A DNA stretch of 53,339 nt from Chromera velia (lineage: Eukaryota > Sar > Chromeraceae): the NCBI GenBank assembly GCA_018398765.1, contig JAHBMJ010001118.1, positions 64,001 to 117,339 of the forward strand, in the 5' to 3' direction. The first letter of the stretch is position 1, and the number at the start of each line of letters is the position of its first letter. A program made the position numbers and the translations under genes. The notes below the pieces were generated by a model. It saw nothing but the letters and a program-made list of their open reading frames with translations, did no database searches and was not told the origin of the DNA. Below, in pieces: positions 34,750 through 45,520 of this stretch.

Positions 34750-36843
34750 GAAATGAATGAATATGAAAGACATCATAACAGAGCTGCGCACCTTCGTCCG
34801 CGAGAAGTTGGAAATGTTCATCAAGAGTTGAGGCCTTGCTCGAGCTTGTATGAAGCGATTTGAATCATAGTTGTTTGCTTCATCTTGTTACCTTTTCTGT
34901 TGTTGCTTGTAGAAGCTTGGTGTTGAAACTGAGCAGAGCATCACAGAGCATGCGTGCTCTCTTGCGTATATATGTGACTCTGACTTCACTGTTATCATTA
35001 TCATCACTGTAAAGTTAAAAAAAATGTTCATGATATTTAATGATATTTAAACTTTTATTATATTAAGTTTTATATCATTATATATGGTTTTATCTATATA
35101 ATTATAGTAAGTTGTATACTGAAACTGTAGTGTGACACAATTCAAATTGTGACACAATACCCTATACACTAGTATTACTGACACAAATAATTGTGTCACA
35201 ATAGGTGGGATGAAATAGTTAGAGTAAGTAAGGTGTGATAAAATTATTAGGTAAAAATTGAAGTGATCCCAGACTTTTAAAGTGACTAGCTTTAAATCTT
35301 CAGAGTTATTGAAGTTCAGGCTCACCTCATTCACTTGATCACTCACCTTACTCACCGTGACCCACTCACTCACTCCTAGATACTCCTAGACTCACTCACT
35401 CAATCACTCACTCACTCACTCACTCACCTCCCTCACTCACCCCACCCACCCACTCACTCACTCACCTCACTCACTCACCCCGCCCACCCACTAACTCACT
35501 CACCTCACTCACTCACTCATTCACTCACTCACTTCACTCACTCACTCACCCCACTCACCTCACTGACCTCAGGCTCACTCACTTCACTCACTCACTTACT
35601 CACTCATTCACTCACACTCGAGAAGTGTAAAGAAGGGGTGCGCAGCGGTTCCTAGAGCAGTTTAGGCACAAACTGCTGCTCGGGAGTGTTGCAATCCCCT
35701 GGGAAATGCTGGTAGTCTACAATGAGGCAAGACATGGCTTGATGGTTTCGGCTTGCATAGCTAAGGTTGCGCTGCATAGTTTGCATGAGTTTGCCTAGGA
35801 ATTTGCGTATAGCTGTACGTTTTTCTCGCAGGGTCATGCATGCAGGCTTTATTTATGTATGCATGTGCATATACACTCCGCGTATACGCTCTACAACTAT
35901 TTTTTCACACATAAGTGTGATTTAATTGAATGAATCAAAAGTTCTTAAAATTATACTTATTGTTTCACAAATCATTGTGACACAAAAAATTCTAGAAATT
36001 CTCCTTGTGAGTCGTGACACACTCTAGTTCTAGTGTAGTAAGTTGTGGTTAATAGTTACAGTATGCCAAACTTTTAAATACCCCAAGATAAAAGAGATGT
36101 TGAGCTAGATATTGAGTCTTCATTAATCCAATCGACTGGTATACGCCCTATTAAATGCCCTATAGCCCCCATCTACAGGATTTCTAGCTAAAATCCCATA
36201 AAACATCCGAGTTTTCTTAGACTCTTCTAAAATCCTACCCATTATAAAATTTGGTAAATCTTATTATCTTAATATTAATTAAGTTCTAGGGGTATCACAG
36301 AGAGAAAAAAAAATAAATAAGTCTCTTTGTCAGGTACTTTTTTGGAGGGGAAGGGATCTAAAATGATTGTTGTTTAGCTGTTGTACGGGTGCTGCACAGG
36401 TGTTGCATGGGTGTTGCACAAGTATTGCAAAGTGTTACAGACAAAAAAAAAGAAGAAAAAAAAAAATAGATAACCCGTTTCTCTAGATACTTTTTTTTTG
36501 CTGTATGTCACATGCCTAGATTAAGTTAAAATTAATTTAGTTCGCTTTGTACGATGTTTACCATCTAGTTTCTGTTGACTTTACACATAGTACTGCACTG
36601 TAGTAGCTAGTAGCTAGGATAGTAGCTAGTGTTAGAGTAGAGTTGTTAAATGAATGAATGAATGAATGAATGAAGTTGGCTTTGCTAGAGTGGAGCCATG
36701 CTCCCAGCAGCCCATGTTCATGTAAGAGATCGTCAATCACTCAACTCTATATTATTAGTATCGTATGTCGACACTTGTAAATACTAAAGTGTCGACACTG
36801 ACACTTATGACGACACTTTTCAGCAAAAGTCGCATTTTTACTA
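34750..36843. other. AT-rich block with (ACTC)n tract and inverted TGTGACACAAT motifs
   Basis: 35340-35625 is an ACTC/ACCC low-complexity tract. TGTGACACAAT-type words in both orientations occur at about 35130-35200 and 35945-36010. 36300-36500 contains poly-A/poly-T runs around repeated GTGTTGCA words. There is no coding evidence. Confidence 0.6.
36650..36712 (-). mobile_element. Short element end with (TTCA)n tail, copy B
   Basis: Reverse complement of the unit at 15200-15273: GGGAGCATGGCTCCACTC through AAAGCCAAC, followed by five to six TTCA units. The sequence upstream of the shared part differs, in keeping with different truncation points. Confidence 0.5.
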
Positions 36844-37250
36844 CCTAGGGGGACAAAATTAATACATTTTTTTTTTAAAAAAAGTAAAGATTTGAGTTTG
36901 TCAGAAAAAAGGGGCGGCGTTGGACTAAGCTGACTAAATAGACTTAGTGCTAGACTTAGTGAAAACTTATACTAACTAGTTAGGTCCTACGGGCCTCACA
37001 TTGGGTTAAAAATTTAGTTTGAAGTCCTAGATTTTTTTTTTAATTCCTAGAGCGCTCCTAGACTACCATTTTTTCAATTTTACAGATTTGACATATAAAG
37101 CAAAACAACAGAGCTATGTATAAATAGGAAGTTATCTTCTAGTCTAACATTAGATTACTTTCAACTTTACTAGGGTGCCACAAGCCCATGATGATTGTGT
37201 TGAAGATATGCTTCCTGGATATGATATGCATTAATTTTGTCCCCCTAGGT
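36843..37250. mobile_element. MITE, copy 1 (~408 bp)
   Basis: It begins ACCTAGGGGGAC and ends with its reverse complement GTCCCCCTAGGT; the inverted match continues inward for about 20 bases in all (through AAAATTAAT). Nearly the whole 0.4 kb is repeated at 38519-38921. It has no coding capacity. Non-autonomous DNA transposons of this shape are moved by a transposase made elsewhere. No clear target duplication is visible. Confidence 0.75.
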
Positions 37251-38440
37251 GTGATTCCACCGTATGAAGGGCAAAATCGACAATTTTCATTATTGACAGA
37301 CTGAGTCTGTTCTTACAAGGCCTAGCTATCATCAAACACTGTCATTCTTTCAAATAATTAAGTTATACGTCTTTGTATCTGCTACTTCTGGTGAGAAAAG
37401 AATGCCGTTCTTAATTTACTTTCTGTCTGTTCTGCAAATTGAATACACTGTATATATTATTGCCTAGTACTTTAGCATTACCTTCACTCCTTTCATTATA
37501 AAGACAAAGTAAGTAAGAGACAGAAGAGTAGAGTAAGATGCTTGAAAACGCTTTGGCTTGACTGAAGGATTGGCATATGACAGAGTCTACCAGGCTTCTA
37601 CCTTAAAGGTCTTTTGAAGAAAAGCATGTGCTTTGAAACATAAATTGAAAGTGACCGTTCTGTGTTTACAAAGCTCTCCCTCTTTTCAAGTTTTTGGAGT
37701 CTGTTTCACAACAGAATAGATCTGGGAGAGGCTGCTGGAAGAACGTAATGTTTACTTTTAGATTACAGATTGGAGCATTGTTTCTGTTCAGTGGGCTGAG
37801 AAGAATGGACTGACCCGGGTGCTTGACCATCTAGCCGATATCGGTGTTTCAATTTCTACTTGTAAAAACTTTTTAAAAGCAAAATAATTCTAATAGATAA
37901 CAAACAACCACATAAGTTTACAGTAATGAAAGAAAAACGTTGACGCTTTTCAACTGTATTGTTGTTGTAAGCAAAGCCTTACAGCAATACGTGTAGGCAC
38001 TCTATGATTTTTTTGAAAAAGACTAAAAAATTAACCCCCAAAAAAAAATTTCATAGACTTACTATGATAAAAATAAAATTAATCTCAAACGTTAACCCAC
38101 ATCAAACAGTATTATTGCATCACAAATTATTCAAAGTATTTTTACATGGAATTGATTTATATTTTTTTGATGTTTTGATTTAATTGATGAATTAATGTTG
38201 GGCGCTCCACACCCTAGGCGCCGGCTAAAGAAAAAAAAAAAAAGTAGACGATCTCGGGAGATCTTTTTTTTTTTTTTCTTTTTTACTTTTTGACCCTGAA
38301 CAACACTTAACAACAGTTGTGCAACACACAAACAACACTTGTGTAACAGTTGAATAACAGTTGTTTGACTGAAAAAGAAAAAAAAAAAGTAGACGATCTA
38401 GGGAGATCTTTTATTTTTTTTTTCTCTAGCAGACGCAGAA
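37251..38440. other. AT-rich gene-free block with poly-A/poly-T hairpins
   Basis: At about 38230-38285 and 38375-38425, two similar hairpins with A-run and T-run arms surround GTAGACGATCT...GGGAGATC. Between them are repeated AACAACACTT and CAGTTGT words. The rest is anonymous. Confidence 0.55.
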
Positions 38441-38449
38441 AGAAGAGAT

Positions 38450-39050
38450 GAAAGACGTATAGGCCAGACGCTAGGAACAAACTTTAAGTCAATGCCCCCC
38501 CGCTAATGCCTAGTCCACACCTAGAGGGACAAAATTAATACATTTTTTTTAAAAAAAAAACGAAGATTTGAGTTTGTCAGAAAAAAGAGGCGGCGTTGGA
38601 CTAAGCTGACTAAGTAGACTTAGTGCTAAACTTAGTGAAGACTTATACTAACTAGTTAGGTCCTACAGGCCTCACATTGGGTCAAAAATTTAGTTTGAAG
38701 TCCTAGAATTTTTTTTTTAATTCCTAGAGCGCTCCTAGACTACCATTTTTTCAATTTTACAGATTTGACATATAAAGCAAAACGACAGAGCTATGTATAA
38801 ATAGGAAGTTATCTTTTAGTCTGACGTTAGATTACTTTTACTAGGGTGCCACAAGCCTATAATGATTGTGTTAAAGATATGCTTCCTGGATATGATATGC
38901 ATTAATTTTGTCCCTCTAGGTAGTATGCAATACGTTTTTTGCGCCGATTAACCGCACCACCGTCCCCAACCAACCATGGGGGGGCATTGACTTAAAGTTT
39001 GTTCCTAGCATCTGGCCTATACGTCTTTTGTCTCTTCCTTCTGTCCTGGT
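38450..39050. mobile_element. Longer palindromic element interrupted by a MITE
   Basis: A left arm near 38450-38500 (AAGACGTATAGGCCAGACGC, AACAAACTTTAAGTCAATGC, C-run) is matched in reverse complement at about 38984-39040 (G-run, CATTGACTTAAAGTTTGTTC, CTGGCCTATACGTCTTT). The MITE copy at 38519-38921 sits between the arms. This suggests an older inverted-repeat element into which the MITE inserted. Confidence 0.6.
38519..38921. mobile_element. MITE, copy 2 (~403 bp)
   Basis: Same orientation as copy 1, with terminal ACCTAGAGGGAC and GTCCCTCTAGGT. The change G to A in the left end is matched by C to T in the right end, so the two ends stay complementary. Internally there are scattered substitutions and small indels against copy 1. 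Confidence 0.75.
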
Positions 39051-39619
39051 TACTGCTCTTGCTGCTAGCTCTCTCTCTCATGCGACCTCATACTTGACGT
39101 TCCTCCATCCGAATGCCTTTTTCAGCATTTGCTAAGTACTTTCTAGCTATCTCTCAGTTATGACCAGCACACTGCCTACTCTTCCTTCCTCCTAGCCCTC
39201 CCTCTGCACTCCTCTGGTCCTCCAAATGCACGCGCTTGCCGCTTTTAGGTGGGCAATCTGCAGTGTGCGTGCCTGCATACATTATATAGCAGCGCGTGCA
39301 TGCATGTATGCATGCATGTATGAAACCAAAATTATTAATATTTTAATTTGAAAACATCGTTCATTGCAATTAATGTATTGAAATGAATACAAATTCTATT
39401 TGTCTTCTCAGACTCTTCTGATCACACTTACTCGATCTTGCAGTTGTTTTCCATCACTCTGTGCTGCAAAAAATATACATAAGAACTCTTTAAGTCACTG
39501 CAGAAGACATTCCGACTGCCTTGAGATTCTATAAATTCAATCGCGTGCCGATTAAGTTTCTTCACATAAGTTTACAGAACGTTTCACCATGTTTGGAATC
39601 AGACTGTCAATCAGTGAAC
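39051..39619. other. Anonymous flank of the Ty3/gypsy insertion
   Basis: Moderately AT-rich with no open frame of note; it contains ATGCATGTATGCATGCATG near 39300. The last five bases, TGAAC, are the target duplication of the element that follows. Confidence 0.6.
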
Positions 39620-39938
39620 TGTGAGGGGCATGCCTGGGGCTGAGACGTCGGGCTGTACATGTGGCGGCGTGAGAGGTGCTGCCGGGGCGTGAGCGCGCAT
39701 AGTATAGGTACCGGAACCGGCTCGGAGACGGCTTACCGCCGGGCCACGAGCGCGTGCGATCAAATCGATTTTAGTGAAGGCTGCTATGGGACGAGGCCAA
39801 ATAAATGCAGTTAATGGTTCGAGCAGCCTGGTGCATGAAGTGATCAACAGACTGTTTGACTGGCTAGATTGAACACTGACGCTTCTAGGTCAGATGTACC
39901 TTCAGACCACCTTATAGCATTGTACTGTTCATCTTACA
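39620..39938 (+). repeat. 5' LTR of the chromovirus
   Basis: 319 bases, TGTGAGGGGC to TTCATCTTACA. It is G/C-rich at its start and contains GTATAGGTACC near 39700. Preceded by TGAAC. Confidence 0.95.
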
Positions 39939-40045
39939 GTCGGCAGTAGAGCCTCTTTCCAGCCTCAGATAAGGGTGGAGAGAAAAGTTTCCAAGTGTTG
40001 CTTCAGACTGAGAATTGCTCTTCCTTCCTTCAGCTCGATACGCTG

Positions 40046-41056
40046 ATGGAAAGTGCGCAGAATGTTGGGGCTCCAGGCATTCCAGAAGTGTTTGGGGCCC
40101 TTGAAACATTGTCTAATTCGATGCGCATCGTTCAGGAAACGCAGGCCTTGCAGGGTCAACAATTAATTTTGCAGGGACAGGCTTTGGAGGCACAAGGACA
40201 CGCTATTCAAGCTGTCCAATCAAGCCTTTCTCTATCATCCCAGGTTTCCCCTCCGATCCTTCAGAGCTCGCCTGCTGGTGCGAGCACTGACACTGGTCCC
40301 GGTCACTGTGCGAGCAAGGTTGTGGAGCTTCCCGCCAAGCTGGTGTTCTCTGGCAAGAGGGAGGAGCTTTAGAGATGGCTGAAGGACGTAGAAGACTTCT
40401 TTGAGCTGAACGAGGTGAAGGAACCGAAGAAAATAAAGATGGCGAAAGGCCGGCTACCGGCCTATTTGAAAGAATGGTATGAGAAGTATGAGGAGGAGTA
40501 TGGAGTATTCTCGAACTGGGAGTCGCTGAAGACTGAACTCACGGAGAGACTGAAGGTAACCATGGAGAGGAGTATCGCTCGGGCAAAGCTTCAGGCACTT
40601 TGCTGCACTGAAGCCTTAGGGGTGGAGAAGTACAACGAGGCCTTCTCTCAGTTGGTGGGCCAGCTTCCCCACCTGTGGGAGGAAAACGTTGTTGAGGACT
40701 ATATTAAAGGACTGCCAAACTCCATCGCCCTCGACGTTGCGAAGGCGAAGACACACACACTGTTAGAGATACAGAAGGAGGCAGCCGAGATCGAAGCCTT
40801 CCTCTCCTCCCAAGCGAAAGGTGGCGGACACCGAGATTTCCGTCTGCGTGTTCCCGAGAGTGGAGGGGTGAGCGGTCAACGTAACCAGCCGCTTGTCCCT
40901 GAGGAAGGGCCCATCCCCATGGATTTGTATGGGGTCCGTTTGCTCCCACCACCACTCATGCCAGACGAGAGAACCCGTTGCATCCGGGAAAGACAGTGCT
41001 TCCGTTGCTGCCTGTCTGGTCATAGTGCAAACAGATGCCTAGGGCCACAGGGCTAG
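40046..41056 (+). pseudogene. gag: Gag of the chromovirus, with in-frame TAG
   Basis: The frame starting at ATG 40046 runs to TAG at 41054 but is cut by another TAG at 40370-40372, after which it continues without shift. N-terminal residues are Gln-rich and helical; the middle (RWLKDVEDFFEL, WYEKYEEEY, LLEIQKEAAEIEAFL) is a typical capsid-like region; the end holds a CX2CX4HX4C zinc knuckle, CFRCCLSGHSANRC. The frame after the second TAG is the same as that of Pol, so Gag-Pol is one reading frame punctuated by TAG codons. Either readthrough of the Gag-terminal codon or CAG-to-TAG decay could explain this. Confidence 0.8.
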
Positions 41057-43276
41057 GCAAATCATGGCAACTCCCGTGCAGACTCGCGGAGATGGGGGCA
41101 AGGAGGAGAAAGGCAGTGGGCACGTGGTGGTAATCCCCAGCAGGGTTCCTCCTTTCAGGCGCAGTGGAGGGGGGGACACAGAGACTCGGGCCCTCGGGGC
41201 AGAGGGCGTGGTAGTCGTGGAAAGCGTGGAAGTGGCCATGACGGTGGACGATCTGGAGTCCGGACGATCTATGGGGGCTATGAAGAGGGAGAAGTGCCCC
41301 CGACACGTGGTCAGTGTGGTCACTGCACAGAAATATATGGGGATCCCCAAGAGTTTGATATTCCCATCGAACATATAAACACGTGTGACACAGAGTCGAA
41401 TTCCGCTCTTGATTTGTTTTCTGATTTAGACTTTCGTCCAGGGTTGTTTGTATACTCTGGCCGAGTGGCGGGTGTGCCTGTCAGAGTTTTGGTTGACTCC
41501 GGAGCGGATGATATTTATCTAGATCGCAGATTTGCCCGTGCCCACCGCATCTATGTGTGCAGATTGAGACGACCAACTCCGGTACATGGGGCGCTGAAAG
41601 CTTCGAAGAAGGCGATCAAAACGCGAACGGTTCGGGAGTGTGCGCCCTCTGTGCCGGTCAGCATTCAAGGGTACCAAGAGACAGTAGGTGCCATGCTGGC
41701 CGACCTGGAGGAATATGATTTAATTGTGGGAACAAAGTGGGGGCGTGAGTATGAGCCAGAGTTACAGTGGTCATCTCAAAGTCTGCGTTTTTGGTTCAAG
41801 GGGAAATTGATTTACTGGATGCCTGATGCAGAGCTTGAAGAGGAGGAGGAATTTTCAGATTGTCCCCCTCTTCTCTCTTCTGTGCAGACATGCCGAGCAA
41901 TCCGGAAGGGGGCGGTCTGCCACATTCTGCGGTTGCAGACAAGATCCTCTCCCGGTGAGTTCGGTGCATGTCGGATTCAAGGGTTTCATGAAATACATAA
42001 AAGGGAAAAGAATGTGGAGATGAAAGAAAAAGGAAAGGGGGGTAGTGAGACAGTGAATGACTTTCTTTCTTCGCTCCCGGCTGACCATTCTGTTTTCTCT
42101 TTACCTGATTTGAGTGAAGTACGTGAGTTTCTTCAAAAACCGTCCGTACCTGTCGACGTGAAAAGAATTATGGTGAAGAATGCAACTCTCTTTCCTGACT
42201 CTCTTTCAGGACTACCTCCGTCTCGGGGCAAGGGGCTGGATTTCAAGATCGATTTGGAACCCGGCCACCCACTCCCAGCTCGCCCACCTTACCGTCTTTC
42301 TCTCGGTGAGTTAGATAAGCTGAGAAAGCAGGTGGATACATATTTGAAACAGGGATTCATTCGCCCATCATGCTCTCCGTATGTAGCTCCAGTGTTGTTT
42401 ATACAAAAAAAAGATGGAAGCATGAGGATGTGTTGTGATTACACACTGTCAGGACTGAATAGAATTACAATCAAAGACAAACACCCACTCCCTCACCCAC
42501 AAGACCTCATTGATCGGCTGCATGGGGCAAAATTCTTCACTGCACTTGATCTCAGACAGTACTACCATCAAATGAGAGTAAGGGAGGGAGACATTCAGAA
42601 AACAGCATTCACGACACGGTATGGAAATTTCGAGTGGTTGGTTGTTTCTTTTGGGTTGACAAACGCTCCACCGGCAGCAATGAGACTCATTCAGTATGTA
42701 TTGCGTGAGTGTTTGGATCGATACGTGTCAGTTTTCATTGGCGATATTTTGATTTGTTCGCGGACAAGAGAAGAGCATGTAAGGCATGTGTCTCGGGTTT
42801 TGTTTTTGTTGAGACAGGCGAAATTGTTTGTGAAGCTTTCGAAATGTCATTTTTTTCAAAAAGAGGTTATTTTTCTTGGATTAAAGATTTCAGAAAAGGG
42901 AGTGAGGCCAGAGAGAAGTAAAATAAAGGAAATTGAGAACTGGCTTGTATCAAAGAGCACGAGTGAATTACATTCTTTTCTCGGCTTGGCGTCGTGGGTG
43001 AGAAGATTTATTTTCGAGTTCAGTAAGAAGGCTGCCCTGATGTATCGCTTGCTAAAAAAGAAGGTGAAGTTTGAATGGAAAAAAGAGCAGCAAGCAAGCT
43101 TTGAGACAGTGAAGGAAGCCGTGAAGAAAGTGATGGAATTGTTTGTTCCCGAACTCATCCGCCTGTTTGAGGTTTTTGCAGATGCCTGCGAAAAGACCTC
43201 AACGCTTGCGGCGGTGTTGATGCAGAAGGACCCACAGGTCGGAATTCTGCGTCCATCTGGCTTTCAAGAACGATGA
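41057..43276 (+). pseudogene. pol: Pol part 1: protease and reverse transcriptase, catalytic site mutated
   Basis: Open from the Gag stop to a TGA at 43274. Protease shows VLVDSGADD with its catalytic Asp near 41495. Reverse transcriptase motifs follow in order: LPARPPYRLS, VLFIQKKDGSMRMCCDY, ALDLRQYYHQM, FGLTNAPPAAM, then the active-site box, which reads VFIGDIL where the family has two adjacent Asp; the first is now Gly (codon GGC at 42740-42742). FLGLKISEKGV and the RNase H start FEVFADA follow. With one catalytic Asp lost the enzyme should not polymerise. The frame then ends where RNase H continues in another frame. Confidence 0.88.
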
Positions 43277-44151
43277 GCCCCGCAGAGAAGAACTATCATA
43301 TCAAAGACAAAGAATTTTTGGCGTGTGTGTTTGCTGTAAAGATTTGGCGTCCATATATCTCTTGTACTACTCAAGTGTGGAGCGATCATGAATCTTTGAA
43401 AACGATCATGTCGACTGCTGATCGGATGCAAATGTCTCCGCGCATACGTCGTTGGGTGATGTTGTTTAATCAGATTAGAATCGTTCCTCGCTATATGCCG
43501 GGATCGAAAAATTGGGTGGCGGATGCATTGAGTAGAAAGCCAGAGAGAGAGACAGAGGCAAACAGAAAAACAGAGGAGAAGAGAGAGACAGAGGCAAATA
43601 GAGAGATAGAGGAGAAGAGAGAGACAGAGGCAAACAGAGAGACAGAGGGGAATAGAGAAACAGAGAAGAAAAGAAAGACAGAGGAGGAAAGAGAAAATGT
43701 TGAGGAAAAGAGTGAAGAAGAAGAAGAAGAAGACAGAGAGAAAAGAATTCTGGCGGGAATAGAAATGAGAGTGGACGTGGATGAAGAGTTCCTGAGAGAG
43801 ATAAAGAGAGGATACAAGAAGGAAACATTCTTTCAGGAACTGTGTGAGGTGCTTAGGCATCCAGAAGAGCCGGTGCCTCGACACTTGAGAATAAGAATTC
43901 AATCATTCACTTTCATGGATGGCCTCCTGTATTTCAAAAATCGTCTGGCCATCCCTACTGATATATTGCAGAGACAGATCATCTCAGAGCACCATGACAC
44001 CGTGATGGGCGGACACCTAGGGCCAGAGAAGACTTTCTTGAAGGTGAACAGCAAGTTTTACTGGCCTAATATATACCGCTCAGTGAAGAAATACATGGCA
44101 GCAGCTGTGATGTATGTCAGAGAGCAAAGCATTCAACACAGAAAAAACTAG
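43273..44151 (+). pseudogene. pol: Pol part 2: RNase H end and integrase zinc-binding region
   Basis: It continues the RNase H domain in a different frame (MSPAEKNYHIKDKEFLA, SDHESLKTIM, NWVADALSR). A Glu/Arg/Thr-rich linker of about 80 residues follows, made of imperfect six- to eight-residue repeats. Then comes the integrase N-terminal zinc-binding segment with EHHDTVMGGH, but the expected Cys pair is missing (VMYVREQ), so zinc binding is lost. The frame ends at TAG 44149; the integrase core is in a third frame. Confidence 0.85.
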
Positions 44152-44153
44152 GT

Positions 44154-45263
44154 TTGCTGAATCCGCTGCCCATCCCTGAATTTGTATATGAGAGTCTTTC
44201 TCTTGACTTTTTGTTTGGTCTGCCGAGGACATTGTATTGGGGAAAGATTGTTGATAGAATTCTGTCTGTGGTTGACCGTTTGTCAAAAGATGCATTTTTC
44301 ATTCCAGTGTGGGAGGAGATCACAGGAGAAGAAACTGCGTCTGTTGTGTTTGAAAGAGTGGTATGTTCTGTTGGCATATTTCGGTCGCTCGTCTCTGATT
44401 GTGATCCTCGCTTTATTTCTGCCTTCTGGCGAGAGTTACAGAAGCTGTGGAATTCAAAAATGAAAATGAGTTCCTCTCGACACCCACAGACAGACGGACA
44501 GACAGAGAGAGACAATAGGACGATCAGGGAGATGTTGCAATGTTTTGTGATGGACCATCAGGAAGATTGGGCCGAGGCTTTGCCTGCATATAATTTTACC
44601 TACAGAGACAGTGTTTATCCTATGACTGGTCTCTCACCTTACAGATTCACACATGGGTTTGATCCAATTCGTCTGCCTGCAGTGCCGGTTAGAGGAAGCT
44701 CGCTGTCGCCTTCTGCAGCGAACTTCGTCACAAGGCATAAGGCAGAGATCGCCCAGGCAAAGGAATTGTTGGAGCGGGCCAGAGAGACAGCAGCCCGCTA
44801 TTTTGATCGACACCGCAGGGAATTGGAGGTTGGTCCTGGAGATTGGGTTTTGCTGCACAGAGAGTTCTTTGAACAAGAAAAGAGACCGGAAGGACAAAAA
44901 AGAAAGTTGGAGCCAATTTGGTTTAGTCCCTTCGAGGTAGAGAGAATGGTGACAAGAGGGGCGTATGAGCTTATCTTCCTGGCAGGTGTGCGCATTCACC
45001 CTGTAGTGAATGTAAGCTATTTGAAGAAGTATGTTAGAGAGCCGGGAGATCCTCCACCTGCAGTCAGACTTCCTAGATTTAAAGGACTGGAATATGAAGT
45101 GGAGGAGGTATTAGAATAGAAAAAAATCAGTGGAAAGTCACATTATTTGGTGAGATGGAAGGGATTCAGAAAGGAAGATGCCTCATGGGAACCGGCAGAA
45201 AATCTTTCACGTGTAAAAGAAGCAATTGCCAACTTCAAGAGAAGAAGAATGCAAAGGAAGTGA
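44154..45263 (+). pseudogene. pol: Pol part 3: integrase core and chromodomain, split by TAG
   Basis: The DDE core is recognisable: Asp in ESLSLDFLFG, Asp in VSDCDPRFIS, Glu in QTDGQTERDNRT. A C-terminal barrel follows (GDWVLLHREFF, LEPIWFSPFEVE). The chromodomain begins at EYEVEEVLE, is cut by TAG at 45117-45119 and continues in frame as KSHYLVRWKGF and DASWEPAENL to TGA at 45261. Chromodomains of such elements read histone marks and direct integration to heterochromatin in well-studied relatives. Confidence 0.88.
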
Positions 45264-45520
45264 GGCCTGGGAGTGGATAGGCATGTGTGAGGGATGAGTT
45301 AGAGAAGAAGTTAGTAGAAAAGTTAGTGAGCTTCAAGGTGAGAGACAAATTAAGTAGGCGTGGACAAGCTGGACAAAGGAGGTGGTGCTGGGCAGGTGAT
45401 TGGTTGGATCTGGTCGGTCGTGGCATACCGATGTCCATGCATGTTTCTCAACTGATTGATGCAGGCCTGAGTACTCAGCCAAGGAACTGAGCGTGGACGT
45501 CAGTTTGGCGGACGGGCATG

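Noticed and set aside
35340-35625. ACTC/ACCC tract considered as telomere-like or centromere satellite
   Set aside because: No fixed unit; it is a decayed tetranucleotide microsatellite.
41594-44515. Minus-strand frames of 77-212 codons across the chromovirus
   Set aside because: They overlap protease, RT and integrase on the other strand and are Ser/Leu-rich complements of the Glu/Arg-rich linker.
40370-45119. Reassignment of TAG to a sense codon in this genome
   Set aside because: TAG closes the peptidase gene at 46590 and the Gag of the left element, so ordinary decay or local readthrough is simpler.
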